This document shows, piece by piece, positions 23,341 through 34,050 of a stretch of DNA of 64,000 nt. Position 1 is the first letter of the stretch. Each line of letters opens with the position of its first letter. The notes beneath the pieces are model-generated. The model ran no database searches, had not been told where the DNA came from, and saw nothing but the letters and a program-made list of their open reading frames with translations. The DNA comes from Nereocystis luetkeana (lineage: Eukaryota; Sar; Phaeophyceae; Laminariales; Laminariaceae). The stretch covers positions 7,084,167 to 7,148,166 of the forward strand of contig JARUPZ010000017.1 in NCBI GenBank assembly GCA_031213475.1, in the 5' to 3' direction. The translations under genes were made by a program, and so were the position numbers.

Positions 23341-23894
23341 AATGAAATATATATATATATATATATATATATAAAGAAGGGTATGATGATGAACATGATA
23401 AACGCACCGGTAGTTTGCCCACCCCACAAGTAAGACAATACCTGATACTGGTACTCTTCATTATTGTCCATCCACATCATCAGCCTACGTGCCAAAAAAG
23501 TTTTTAACGGTTCACCACAAACTATTATTTCTGATATTCTTCTTCTTAATTAGGCGATGTTACTGCTTTTACATTGCTATTTTGGTGTTCATAGGTCACG
23601 GAGACTTCGGTAGATATCATGTCCTCAACATACCACATCGAAGAGCATCCATTCCTGAACGATGTGGGTCATCAAATAGACACCCAACAAAAACAGAACG
23701 GAGGAACGCACATACATGTCTCTCATGCCGTCAACTTCGTGTCATTCGTGTACTTCAATTATTTTTTCGGACCTGCGTACTGCTGCCAGGGATGACCTTC
23801 ACCTACAATACGTCTGAGCCCCACAAAAGCCAGTCGAGCTCGCCCCTGACGAAGGCTTAACAAGTCCGAGAGTTGGGACATATTTCACTTGTAT

Positions 23895-24520
23895 GCTGTT
23901 GTGGTTTTTCTCACATGAACTCAGCGCCACAATATAAAGCAGCCCGTGGTCGCAGGACAGGCTCCAACAACTCTGGAGTGGGAGAAATACCTCGGGAAAA
24001 ATATAACCTGCAAACAATAGTGCACATGATAGCTCAAGCACGTCTACACCTCAGGCGAAACCAAGAAGTGAATTCCGCGCACGTACGTATCAGATACACG
24101 CGGTACGCTGTACAAGTCGCGACAGAAACCGAGAAGACCACATATTACCTAGTGGACAGGATGAAAAAAACGACTCGACGTAAAAAAAAACAATATCTAA
24201 ATCGGAAAAATCACAAACCAAAAAGGGAAGAGAGAGAAAAACTTCAATTCAGGCAACAAATAAAAAAATCATGAGAGGCAACACACAAAAGAATGCATAT
24301 AATTTCGCAGATTTCAGGCTCGCACGCTACGCGAGGGGTGTAGAAGAGAGACAAGAACAAAAAGACAAACGCACGTACTCCACTACTAAGAATTCCAGGG
24401 AAGGAGAAAATAGACTAATAGACAAGAAACAACAAGGAATACGAAGCAAAGCAAATAAGAAAAGTCGCTAGCAAAAAAGCAAAATAGCGAAAAGGAAGAT
24501 ACAAACAGAGACGCAAAGAG
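23895..24520 (+). repeat. R4 purine-rich repeat, copy 2
   Basis: Direct copy of 22690-23340, followed by further purine-rich DNA and a G-run near 24602. The open frame 23873-24274 covers most of it (VRIRYTRYAVQVATETEKTT, then a Lys/Arg-rich end) but is shifted relative to the other copy part-way through, so coding is doubtful. It lies about 0.4 kb from the LINE remnant; a link between the two is possible but unproven. Confidence 0.75.
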
Positions 24521-24879
24521 GGGTACGCGGAATTGAAGGGAAGGGGCGCAAATATAAATTAAATAGGGGAAAGAAGGGACATAACGGGGAAAAAAACAGG
24601 CGGGGGGGGGGAAGATACTACGAAAGGCAGACACTGGTACCTACAGACACGCAATGTTGCCGGGTTGGCACCATGTTAGATACTTGGGTCCCAAGGAAAG
24701 GATCGCATCATAACATTGATGGCCATACCCCAGCTTCACTCTGTTGGGCAGACCGCCTCCCCCCCCCCCCCCCTTCCTTCCCCACTCCCCCCCCACACCA
24801 TTCTATCTCGTCCCCCTTTCGCCCACCTCTCTTCCCTGCCATTCTGCGAACGTGCGTTGGCGTTCACGGTTGCAGTCGG

Positions 24880-25245
24880 GGTTGCAGCCGTCCTGTGCCG
24901 TTCTGCCGATACCTCCAGCGCATGCTTATGTCATTTCCGCATGAAGACCTCCGCCCCTTCCTCGATCCGTCGGAACAATCTGCCGGCTTTCTGTGCTGCC
25001 TCGCGCCACCCTTCGAGCACAAACTCATTGAGGTCCTCCTCAAGGCACCTCATCCAGCCCCACTCCTGTCCTCCGAAGTAGCCCTTACCCCCGATCATCT
25101 CCCCAAACATGACCTTCTTTGGCAGACGCTCCTCTTCCATGCGTGTCCCAAATCCCGCAAACAATAGCCTACGCTTCCGTACCGTCGTCTCAACGCTCTC
25201 AGATTTTGTCCGGAGTGACTCTATCACGGGAGGGTTTACCGATCG
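24880..25245 (-). mobile_element. LINE (non-LTR retrotransposon) C-terminal remnant
   Basis: On the minus strand the frame reads SESVETTVRKRRLLFAGFG, then RMEEERLPKKVMFGE, GGQEWGWMRCLEEDL and EEGAEVFMRK. This is the region after the reverse transcriptase palm in a class of non-LTR retrotransposons common in stramenopile and fungal genomes, recognised by RKRR.LFAG...RM...RLP+.VMFGE and the W...CLE.DL tail. The frame meets TGA at 24931-24933 where relatives usually have Trp (FMRKW), and the sequence after it (HKHALEVSAERHR) continues in the expected style. The RT core is not found upstream (above 25245), so this is a 5'-truncated copy. Sequence to 25488 is open but unlike RT. The piece is more GC-rich than its surroundings. 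Confidence 0.75.
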
Positions 25246-25756
25246 CAGGCAGTACGTACCACAGGCAGTTCTTGTACAGTACAGAAGTTGTGGGTCTTGG
25301 GGCATGGGAACGGAAGCTAGCTGGGGGGGTCGTTTTGCCGGGACTACGATTCCTGAAGCAGAACAGACGCCCGCACGCCCCCCTAAACAGCACGTGTAGA
25401 GCAGATGTCGGGAAATATGAGGCTGGCGAGTACCTGCCCGGAAGAAAAATCCTGAATCGCTGGGCACGAGGCACGGAAGGAACGTCAAAACGCTGGACAG
25501 GGCAAGAAGTCGCGGAAACTCCGTCTCCGATGCCGCTGACGGGACGCGCGTGGTGGAAGAGGGCGGAGAGGCGGCCGCACCCGGGGGAACAAAGTCAGCG
25601 CTCGCGCCTGCGAATAAACCGCGTGGAAAGGCCGTCGGCGGCGGGAGAGATCCGGGAAATCGTGCCTACAGGCCATTACTGTATCTTGAGTGTATTTTTG
25701 TAGTTCTTCAGCTTTAGTCTATTAATAGTATAGGCCTGCGAATGGGAACCAGCTAA
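25246..25756. other. GC-rich stretch upstream of the LINE remnant
   Basis: Long open frames run on both strands (to 25703 on plus, 25488 on minus) because stop codons are rare in the GC-rich sequence. None shows a known motif. It could be untranslated or highly diverged LINE sequence. One CTATTAATAGT palindrome lies at 25719. Confidence 0.4.
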
Positions 25757-26254
25757 CTAAGAACATACTCTGTACATGTTGGGGGGCGCGTTGAGAATGG
25801 AACCATTCTCGGCGGCGAGAACTACACAGAATGCTACTGTAGCTGGTATGCAGCAGTACGCGACATGAAGCAATAAATTTGTTGGTGATACTTTCAAGCT
25901 GACAATAGTTTCAAAGTAAGAACTTGCAACTGCGTATTTTTGGTGCCCATCGAGGAACGCGACTCTAAGTTCTACCTTGTGTACAACACCTAGTTGCGCT
26001 GATGAGCTCATTGCCAGTGTTGACATTACAATAAGCGAAATGTGGTGGCCGAGCTGCGACCTTAACTGCTGCCGCGGTCTGTACTTCTTCAGTAGGAGCA
26101 GAATGGAAGTATTGAGGATAAGTATGTCCGTGATGACGGTGGAAACCTCTCCTCGCAACGGCAGTAGGCAAACCAACACTGTACACGAAATCCACAAGGC
26201 CCCCACACACCACACGCGACCACCCCTATACTTCGAGATCACCAGCAGCAGCAC
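25757..26254 (-). CDS. Possible membrane protein, unrecognised
   Basis: A 165-codon frame from a GTG at 26254, open a further ~20 codons upstream to about 26325, so the true start may be an upstream exon. Several hydrophobic stretches could span a membrane: VWCVGALWISCTVLVCLLPL (residues about 14-33), VITDILILNTSILLLL (about 40-55), HISLIVMSTLAMSSSA, and VAYCCIPATVAFCVVLAA near the end. Basic KKYRPRQQLRSQ lies between the second and third. The sequence is not a repeat shadow and has no second copy in the window. No family is recognised, and chance cannot be excluded at this length in this composition. Confidence 0.3.
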   Translation of the reverse strand: MLLLVISKYRGGRVWCVGALWISCTVLVCLLPLRGEVSTVITDILILNTSILLLLKKYRPRQQLRSQLGHHISLIVMSTLAMSSSAQLGVVHKVELRVAFLDGHQKYAVASSYFETIVSLKVSPTNLLLHVAYCCIPATVAFCVVLAAENGSILNAPPNMYRVCS

Positions 26255-26329
26255 AAGAGGAGTAGTGCGAGGCCTACTGTTCCGGAGGAGGTAATACGAC
26301 GGGTAGCAGGTAGGGAGTAGGTTACCTCA

Positions 26330-26869
26330 CAAACGGCCTCGGCAATGCACCGGCAGCAGCAGGCAGCGGTTTGTCCTGTGTGGCGTTCTCGCACGGAAAA
26401 ACAAACGGTTTCACACGCGAAGCAGTACTATTCTCGAACGGAAAGCCATATTTTTGTCTTCGAGCGTTATCGTGCTGTGCCCCGCAGCAAATAGAAGACA
26501 GCCGACGGACTTGTTTGGCATACAACGCGAGGAGGGGTTTGGTTGGATGTCTGAATGCTTTAGTTTGTTTTCGGTTTGTGTGACTGACGAAACATGACGT
26601 CTTATTGCAAAACATACCCCGGCACTCCTAGGGTCAAACACCAATACGTAACGCTCCCCCCCGGGCTACTGCCCCAAAAATCCCAGGTATTGCGCCACAG
26701 ACTTGAAAAGACGATGAAGGTTCCGGGAACGAGTTTGAGCGTCGTCCGAACCTCACGGAACTTTTACTGTCACGTGTATACTGCTGTAGAAGGCTTACAC
26801 AAAAGAGGTTCCTGGAATGTATGCATACGTCATACTCCATACGTCGAGTGATGTGGCCCTGAACGTTCG
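26330..26869. other. Stretch without recognised gene
   Basis: Short open frames on both strands only (for example 26322-26615 minus, which reads VKPFVFPCENATQDKPL). No repeat partner was seen in the window. Confidence 0.4.
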
Positions 26870-29800
26870 GGCAGAGGTATGATGTTCGGACAGAACTCAC
26901 AGAAGTTCCATGTTCTCGCACGGGTATGACATCTGTCGTATGGATTTCAAAGAATTTCTGGGTACCCAGGGACAAAACCCCTGATACGGTTTTGTACTAC
27001 GAATCCCTGCAGAACAGAACATTGCAATGCTCGGCTATGAACACAAACGAAGCGCCCTCCTCTCCTTGCCTCGGGTATTTTTACATGCGTACTATTATTG
27101 TCTCGTTCCGTGCATCGTGGGCGAGTCCAGCCACTCCCGACCGATTATTTGCCGAGTCAACGCCGGATAACACGCAAGACAAGACGCGGGTTTCCAGGAC
27201 AATTTCTCCGAAACTACATTCGTACGTTGCAGAAAATATTCAACGAAACCGGCGGTGTCGGGAAAATCTCCTGGATAATATTCCCGTCGAGATGTTCCCC
27301 TGGCCACATCGCTTTCATGTTTGCCCCTTCTGCGTTGTCGAGGAAACTAAGATTAAAAATATTCCACGGGGTGGGATCCGGTGTGTTACAAGTAAGTGCG
27401 AGGCGTGGCGCTAAGCGAAACCCCGGGCAGCGTAGTCTGAATCTCCAGTAATATATGATATATTACACATTGTCAACATAAAAATATTACTGATTGGGCC
27501 CCCTTCTCCACCCTGCTCCCACTCAGTGGCAGAGAAAAATTTTCAGCGTTCCGCAAGAAAGAGCCGTCGCAGGCCTACCTGGTTCCCCGTGTACGTTTGT
27601 TAAAGTGCGGGGTACTCAAACTACTGCTGCTGCTATATACACGACTCGTCCTATCTATCTATGTGGAAGACGGGTTGGCCCACCACTTTGTGTGTAGTGC
27701 GGGTGAAAGTCTGGCCTTCCGGCCGCCCGGATTCGTTAGCGAAAACGGCACTTGAGCATACGGCCGACCCGCGTGACTGCCCCTGCCGACCACGAGGCCC
27801 CTAAGGTTTGGGGATAGATGTTTACAAATCGGGTGCTCGACCAGGTGTATAGTCGAGCTGGCCCGGGCCGACGTGCAAGGTTGAAGTAGACCACACATAT
27901 CCTGCAGAACGTATAGGGCCGACACGTCTCGCACATAGCGAAATCCACCATACATATGACCAGCGGGGTTTAATTTACGCGCACATTTGAATGGCCTTGC
28001 CCATACGTGCAATTTCTCCGCTGCTCCATGGGGAATGGTGCCTGGGGATATGCAGCTTTCGAGCGCTTCTTGGAGGTGCTTCAGAACTTGCGTCGTGTAA
28101 CTCCCCAAAACCTAAACCAAAGTTCGAGCAAAAACTTCCGTAAGCTTGCCAAATAGCAAACAGATATCTTATCATGCACGAAACCACGAGCACATAGAAT
28201 GCCACTTGTAAAAACGTTTGGTTGGTATTTGCTTAATCACTATCTGAATCCGTATATTGGCACTTATTCAGACGATAACGCTTTTTGAATGTGTTTTACA
28301 CATTACGTGTTCTCCTCGCCGTACTCCCTGTTGGTGAGTTTTGATATACATCTGCAATATATCATAGCGCTCAGGACGACGTGGTGGTGGAATTGGTACT
28401 TCACTGCAGTCGGGCGACCCTGCGCATGTTCCTACAAACGTTGCCGTGCAGAACTCGATACCCCACGCCGAGTCGCACTCTGCACGCCCATATAACACCC
28501 CCAAGTCAGCGCACAGCCGGGGCAGACAGAAATATAAGAAGACGCAGAACGGGAGAGGGGAGTTGTTAGGCCGGCGTCTGCATCCTACAGGCGTGATTGA
28601 TTTTACTTCTCGTCGAAATATTGTTTTGATAAAAACATTGTCCGATGTTTGCTTTTAGACGAAAGCAAAAAAAGAAACCGGGGTGCGTAGGTATAAGCTC
28701 CTTTTTTTGTTCAGTTGTGCCTGACTGTTCTGTACTATTAATAGTGTGTACATGTATTGTTCGTGGCTTTCAATAATAGCCGTGCATGGCCGATTTCCTC
28801 AAACTCGGAATCTATAGAAGTACCCGAGCTGGAACCATCGTATGGGACGTGTTTGTCGGCAAGCTGGTGGCAGTCGCCGTGTGACTGTGACTTAGGTGGA
28901 GTTATTCAAGCACAGTGGGAGTCCGTGGGGTCCTGTTTTCGGTTGTATGTTCCTCGAACGCGCACGACCTGCTGCAAGTATGGGACCGCCTCGCCTCGTG
29001 CAGCTCTTTATTACTACAGTAGTAACAGGGGTGCCCGTCAGGCGTATCACGTACGCTTGTGTTCACCCATTCACGCGCCGATCGTGATATTCCTGAAGCA
29101 TATAGCCCCTGGTAGGAAGTGCCTACGTATACACTGGAAAACACTCATTCCCTTCGGGGAAGGATCACGACGGTTTCCCTCCGTTTCCCCTGTAGATACG
29201 CCGGTCAAAATTGCGGTTGATATTCGCGGGCGCAGCTGTTGTTTGCCAATTCAGTGGTAAAGAGCCCGACGTTAGCACCTGGTTGCTGGAACATGCGTCC
29301 CTGGCAATATGGTTGGGGGTTTTCTGCCGTTGGCGAAAAAGAGCTACGATTTCTGACGAAAATGTGAAAGTATATACTTCACTTACAAGCGAGACTTTGC
29401 CACCTAGTTCCTACGAGCACGGGTACATCCTTTTACCTGCAGTATATATTTTAGTTATTTGTGGCGATTGGGTCGTTGCCCAGGTCCGTCAGGTACAAGG
29501 CGGGGTGAAAAGTTGGCGCGATCGACAAATGACTCGCCACCAGAGAACACAATACTCCGAATCCGGAACACAGCTAGCTTTTCCCCGATAGTTCAGCTTC
29601 CGAGGGGGTTTCAATCTCGGCATGAGGTGCCGAGACGGCGTTGGGAAACTGGGGCCCGTGCGTTCGAACGAGAGCTGGAAAGGAATTAAACGTTGAGATC
29701 ACAACCACAGTTAAACTTCCAACCGCCAACCAAGCTCATAGAACTAGAGCACGAGCCGATTACCTCCAGCACATGATTCGTGTGGGCGCGGACGGCGTCG

Positions 29801-30130
29801 CCGGAATTTCCAGGGCCGACTTCATAGGTGGAGGCTGCCGACAGGCTCTATTTATATATACGTTGAAAGATTATTGGACGGGGCTCAACAAACGATAACT
29901 TCTCTTGCACAAACTCGATCGGGCACGGGGACCAACGGTAGTAGAGGTAATCTCCAGCTGAGGTGCTAAGACGGTACCTCACCAATCTAACGCGCCGACC
30001 GCCCCGAAAGGCTTTGTATGTTCTGGAGGATGGAGAGAAGCAGAACTTTGTCTCGACGACTGCGACTGTAGCAGATGGTGAACGGTTGGCACACAGAGCA
30101 CCAAAAAGCATGAAATGTTTGCAGCAGTCG
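26870..30130 (+). repeat. R3 long dispersed repeat, copy 1
   Basis: It aligns in order with 46000-49720. Anchors are CCTGCAGAACAGAAC (27007 and 46302); CCCTGCTCCCACTCAGTGGCA versus CCCTGCTCTCGCTTAGTGGCA (27513 and 46787); TTATCATGCACGA (28168 and 47485); AACTCGATACCCCACGCCGAGTCGCAC versus its counterpart (28450 and 47773); TTCGTGGCTTTCAA (28759 and 48335); TCCCTGGCAATATGGTTGGG versus TCTCTGGCAATATAGTTGGG (29301 and 48858); and TTTGTCTCG versus TTCGTCTCG (30046 and 49599). The copies are about 3.3 and 3.7 kb and heavily diverged. No enzyme is recognisable; open frames such as 28757-29260 are not kept in the other copy. Confidence 0.75.
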
Positions 30131-30164
30131 TGGATAAGATTTGTATAATGTGGATGAATCACCC

Positions 30165-30805
30165 TTTCTTGGGGGTGAGATCAGCTTGGTCCTCATGATT
30201 GCACTTGTGTGCCGGGTGGGATGACCTGAATGGCATGTGCCCATGATGTGGAGGATCTGCATTATCTGAAGGATCTACTATATATACACTCCAACCAGTT
30301 TACCTGGGGATACATGTACGTTCCGTATCATTTGCACTTGTTTGTGTCTTAGGTGGGATCTGGTTGATCTCAATGGCATGCACATGTTTAACCGGAAGGG
30401 GATCTCTGGTGACAACTTTGATAGATGTGAATCTACCTGAGTAGAAGCTGTGTGATCTGTACAACCAGTACATTTTGACCGGGATGTGAATTGTATGATT
30501 TGCCGACCGGTACATCTTTAGCTAGATACGGTCAGCACCATCTGATCTGCATGATCTGCACATGTTTATCGGTAGTGTCATTGACCTGCAGGGTTGTATG
30601 ATCTACATGAGTGGAATCTGTGTGATCTGTATGATTTCTACTCCGGAATGGGGTATGTACGATCTGCATGATATGCACATTTTTATCAGTGGGTCTGCAC
30701 GATTTGCAGGATCTGTACTCAGCAGGATCTGTACGATCTGCGGAAAAATGGTATAGTCTGGAGTATCTGTATTATCTAGATACGCCACACTTGTTTACAG
30801 CAAGG
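30165..30805 (+). repeat. GATCTG array, third composite copy, part 1
   Basis: The same nonamer words and higher-order landmarks as at 9.7-10.8 kb (GCCGGGTGGGAT near 30212, AACCGGAAGGGGATCT near 30389, CACACTTGTTTACAG at 30786). The array breaks at the poly-T edge of the SINE and resumes after it. Confidence 0.8.
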
Positions 30806-30812
30806 TAGGTCG

Positions 30813-31168
30813 TTTTTTTTTTTTTTTTTTTGCTTATCCCATTCACTATCTTCGCACATCTTCTTCTCTCTCTCCTTCCCACTCGTAACTCAGATCCGGG
30901 GTCACATAGCAGGCTCTTCTACCCCCTTCCCGCTACGGTGCGTGCCTTCATTTTTATCGCGGGAAGATTTCAGCCTTTTCTTCCCTCGTCGACTCGCATC
31001 GAATAGTGCTTACCCACGCTGCAAGGCGCTCTCAACAATTGAATCCTTTTTTATTTTTATTCTTGCTAATAAAGTAAAAATTTAAATGTCCGACCCACCT
31101 GGGGCTCGAACCCAGGACTTAAACACAAGAAGAATTCGAGGTTAGCCACTTGAACCACCGAGGCGACC
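30813..31168 (-). mobile_element. SINE with tRNA-like head and poly(A) tail
   Basis: On the minus strand the element begins with a 75-nt tRNA-like head (31165-31091), continues through a ~260 bp body and ends in 19 A residues (T-run at 30813-30831 on plus). It splits the GATCTG array cleanly. The head has a Pol III A-box-like TGGTTCAAGTGG (31157-31146) and a B-box GGTTCGAGCC (31112-31103). The D-stem GGTT/AACC is intact and the T-arm has a perfect 6 bp stem round TTCGAGC. The acceptor pairs in six of seven positions (CGCCTCG/TGGGTCG), but the anticodon stem has decayed. Segments at 7115-7350 and 58140-58370 resemble the body weakly. No target-site duplication was found. Confidence 0.65.
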
Positions 31169-31174
31169 AGTCTT

Positions 31175-32660
31175 TTGTATGAGGTATATATTTCACGTTT
31201 GTGTACCTGAGTGGGAGATGTATGATCTGTACATATTTACAGGGTAGGATCTGTATGATCTACAGTATGTGTACGACCTGCAGGATATGTATGATTTACA
31301 GGGTATGTATGATCTACCTGAGTGGGTTCTGCGTGATCTGTACGGTCTGTACATCTGAGCCGGGATGCGATCTGTGCGACTTGCAGAATCTGTATTATCT
31401 GCAGGATTTCTGCATGATCAGGAGGATCTGTTATATCTGGATACTTCACACTTGTTTTTAGCATGTTTAGCCGGGATGGGATCTGTAAGAGGTAGATATT
31501 TCACACGTACGTGCGTACCTAAGTGGGAAATTTGCGCGGTTTCGTTTTGATTTGAAAGATACCTAAAATCAGAACACTTCACACTTGTTTACATAATGTT
31601 TTGCCGGGATGGGGTCTGTATGAGGTAGTTTTTTCACACGTTTGTACCTGAGTGGGGACTTGATATATATGTGTGATCTGTACTTATTACTATAGTATGC
31701 GTGATCTGCAGGATATGTATGCTCTGTGCAAATGTATGTGTGATCTGCAGGATCTGTATGATCTACCTGACTGAGTAGAATATGTGTGATCTGTAAGACC
31801 TTTTCATCATAAACGGGATGAGGTCTGTATGATCTGCGTAATCTGGACATGTTTATCGGTGGGTTTGCATGACCTGCGGGAATCGTATCACCTGCAGGAT
31901 CTAATTTATTTGGCAGGTGTGTACCTGAGGGGGATGTCGATATGTGTGACATGTACATCTATATCGGGTGCGATCTGTATGATGAGGTAGATTTTTCACA
32001 CGTGGGAACATGTAGGATTCCTGTATGATCTGCAGGATTTGTGAAACTGGATACTTCACACTTGTTTACATCATGTTGAGCCGGGATGGGGTGTCCGTAC
32101 GAGGTAGATATTGTGTGATCTGTACATCTATATCGGGTGCGATCTGTATGATGAGGTAGATATTTCACACGTGGGAACTTGTAGGATTCCTGTATGATCT
32201 GCAGGATTTGTGAATCTGGATACTTCACACTTGTTTACATCATGTCTAGCCGGGATGGGGTGTCCGTACGAGGTAGATATTTTCCGCACGTGTGCGCTTG
32301 AGTGGGAGCTTGACCTGTGTGATCTGTATATATCATATGTGATTCGCAGGGTCTGTATGATCTACCTGAGCGGAATATATGTAATCTATATGATATGTTT
32401 TAGAGTCATTGGGATGGGGTCTGTACAATCTACATGACCTGCTCACGTCTATCGGTGGGTTTGCATGGTTCATGTTCTCGGTGGGTTTGCATGACCTGCA
32501 GGATCCGGATGATCTGCAGGATCTGTAACATTTGGCATGTATGTGTGTACCTGAGTGGGATCTTGGTCTGTTATATATACCTAGAAATAATCTTCACCGG
32601 GTGGGATCTGTATGATCTTCATGAAATGCACATGTTTGTCGGGAAGATCAAATAATAACT
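31175..32660 (+). repeat. GATCTG array, third composite copy, part 2
   Basis: Higher-order units start with CACTTGTTTACATNATGTT...GCCGGGATGGGGT at 31445, 31584, 32058 and 32229. Each is followed by GAGGTAGATATTTCACACG and then GATCTG nonamers. The array ends near 32655. Confidence 0.8.
31945..32290 (+). repeat. Young tandem duplication within the GATCTG array
   Basis: A unit of about 169 bp starting GTACATCTATATCGGGTGCG at 31953 is repeated at 32122. Only a handful of differences are seen up to GTCCGTACGAGGTAGATATT. It is much more alike than any other pair of units in this array, so it is the latest expansion. Confidence 0.85.
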
Positions 32661-32935
32661 CAATACAAACGAAGCGTGAAAATGAGTTGAAGGACAATCC
32701 TATAAACTCGCAATGCAATTATTAAATTGACGAGGTCCCACTAAAATTAATTGCAAATCTACTCCAAATTATCACTCTGTACACAGTATACTGGTACACA
32801 AAATAGCCAGGATGCAATCAAATCATCAGTCTCACGGACACAAAAATAATATAAGGCTAGAAGCGAGGAAATTAATTTGCGCCAGCAGCAACAGCAGTAG
32901 TAGCTATATAGAACTACATACTTAGATCACAACCC
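32661..32935. other. AT-rich stretch ending in a short piece of CAG-rich block
   Basis: AT-rich, non-coding. At 32880-32915 GCCAGCAGCAACAGCAGTAG and GTAGCTATAT match the start of the CAG-rich block (compare 10930 and 34295), so the composite element continues up to here before the foreign 1.1 kb that follows. Confidence 0.5.
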
Positions 32936-34050
32936 CTGAGCGTGCTCGGTTGGTGCATCCCTGGCCTCTCAGAGCTCCCACTTCCAAACCGCCTCCTTTC
33001 ATTACTTGCCGAACCTTTCCAGCAGTTAGTTCTTTGTTTTCTCGGTCCTTTCTTCCTTTTTTCTTCTCTTTCGTTTCGTGTGCGTGCGTGTTCTCCGAGC
33101 ACGGCATCGCGGGAGGACCCGGCACCTTCGCGGGTGTCAGCGGGTGCTGGCGGGTAGAGGTGGGGTTGCAAGAAGGGCGGTCGCTGCTTTCGTGCCTAGG
33201 CGTCGCGTGTGCCTCGAGACACGAGGGATGCATGAACGGGCTTTGTCTGGCTTCGATTGATGATTGTTGATAGAGTATGTACGAGTGATAAGCGTCGTTC
33301 GGGAGGGCAAGATAATATCCAAGCGGTGCTTATTTTTGCGACCACGCTAAAGTTGAAAGAGGGACGTGTGCAGTTTGAACACCAACGTTATCGAGCTGGC
33401 GAACGACGGCCACGGTGAGCACCGGGCTTCACGCGAGGTCGGCGACGGGGCTGATTGTGGCAGATAGTGATAAAAGCTTTACCCGGACCGAATCGGTAGC
33501 GAGGTGGTCGCGAGAGGGGCGCGCGGCGTACGAGGCTGAGAGAGAAGCTAATGTGCGATTTTTTTTCTTTTCTTCTTTTTAACCGGGTGTAAGGTGTTCC
33601 ACTTAGGCAGAAAAATATTACACGAGAGGGGACGGGGATTTTTTTTCCTTTCCAAGTTTTCGGTTTTATTTTTATTGTTTTTGCTGCTGTGCCGTGCTGT
33701 GCTTTCCCTTTCTTCGTACATACCGTAGTACAGACATAGAGCATATCGAAAGAAGAAAATAAGTACAGACAGTAGTACCTTACCTGGGGTATGTACGTAC
33801 GTACGACATCCGCGACGCGAAGCGTATATGTGCCATCCAAGCTGACTTCGGAGCTCTTTTTTCATGAAGCATGGCGGCGGGACTCTTGGCATTATCAAGT
33901 CGCCGGTTTGCAATTACGATCCTTGCAAAAAACTAAACTCAATCGTGGACCTCTGTCCGTTTCGCATAATGTGATGTACTGTTTTCCTTCCTGAGCGAGC
34001 GTAGCGGGCGGCGCAGGCCGCCCGCGGAGCGAAGCGCCTTGTACCGTCAT
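32936..34050. other. Foreign ~1.1 kb segment within the third composite copy
   Basis: This separates the GATCTG array from the CAG-rich block, which are adjacent in the other copies, so it is either an insertion or the product of a rearrangement. Open frames occur on both strands (32950-33270 plus; 33388-33840 and 33548-33913 minus, Lys-rich), but none is recognised. A GC-rich hairpin, GGGCGGC-GCAG-GCCGCCC, lies at 34006-34023 near its right edge. Confidence 0.45.

Noticed and set aside
23061-23495. Phe/Cys-rich minus-strand frame as a membrane protein
   Set aside because: It is the complement of the purine-rich R4 repeat and crosses a (TA)n microsatellite.
31091-31165. A functional tRNA gene
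   Set aside because: The anticodon stem does not pair, the acceptor has a mismatch and an offset, and the segment continues into a body with a poly(A) tail, so a SINE head is the better reading.
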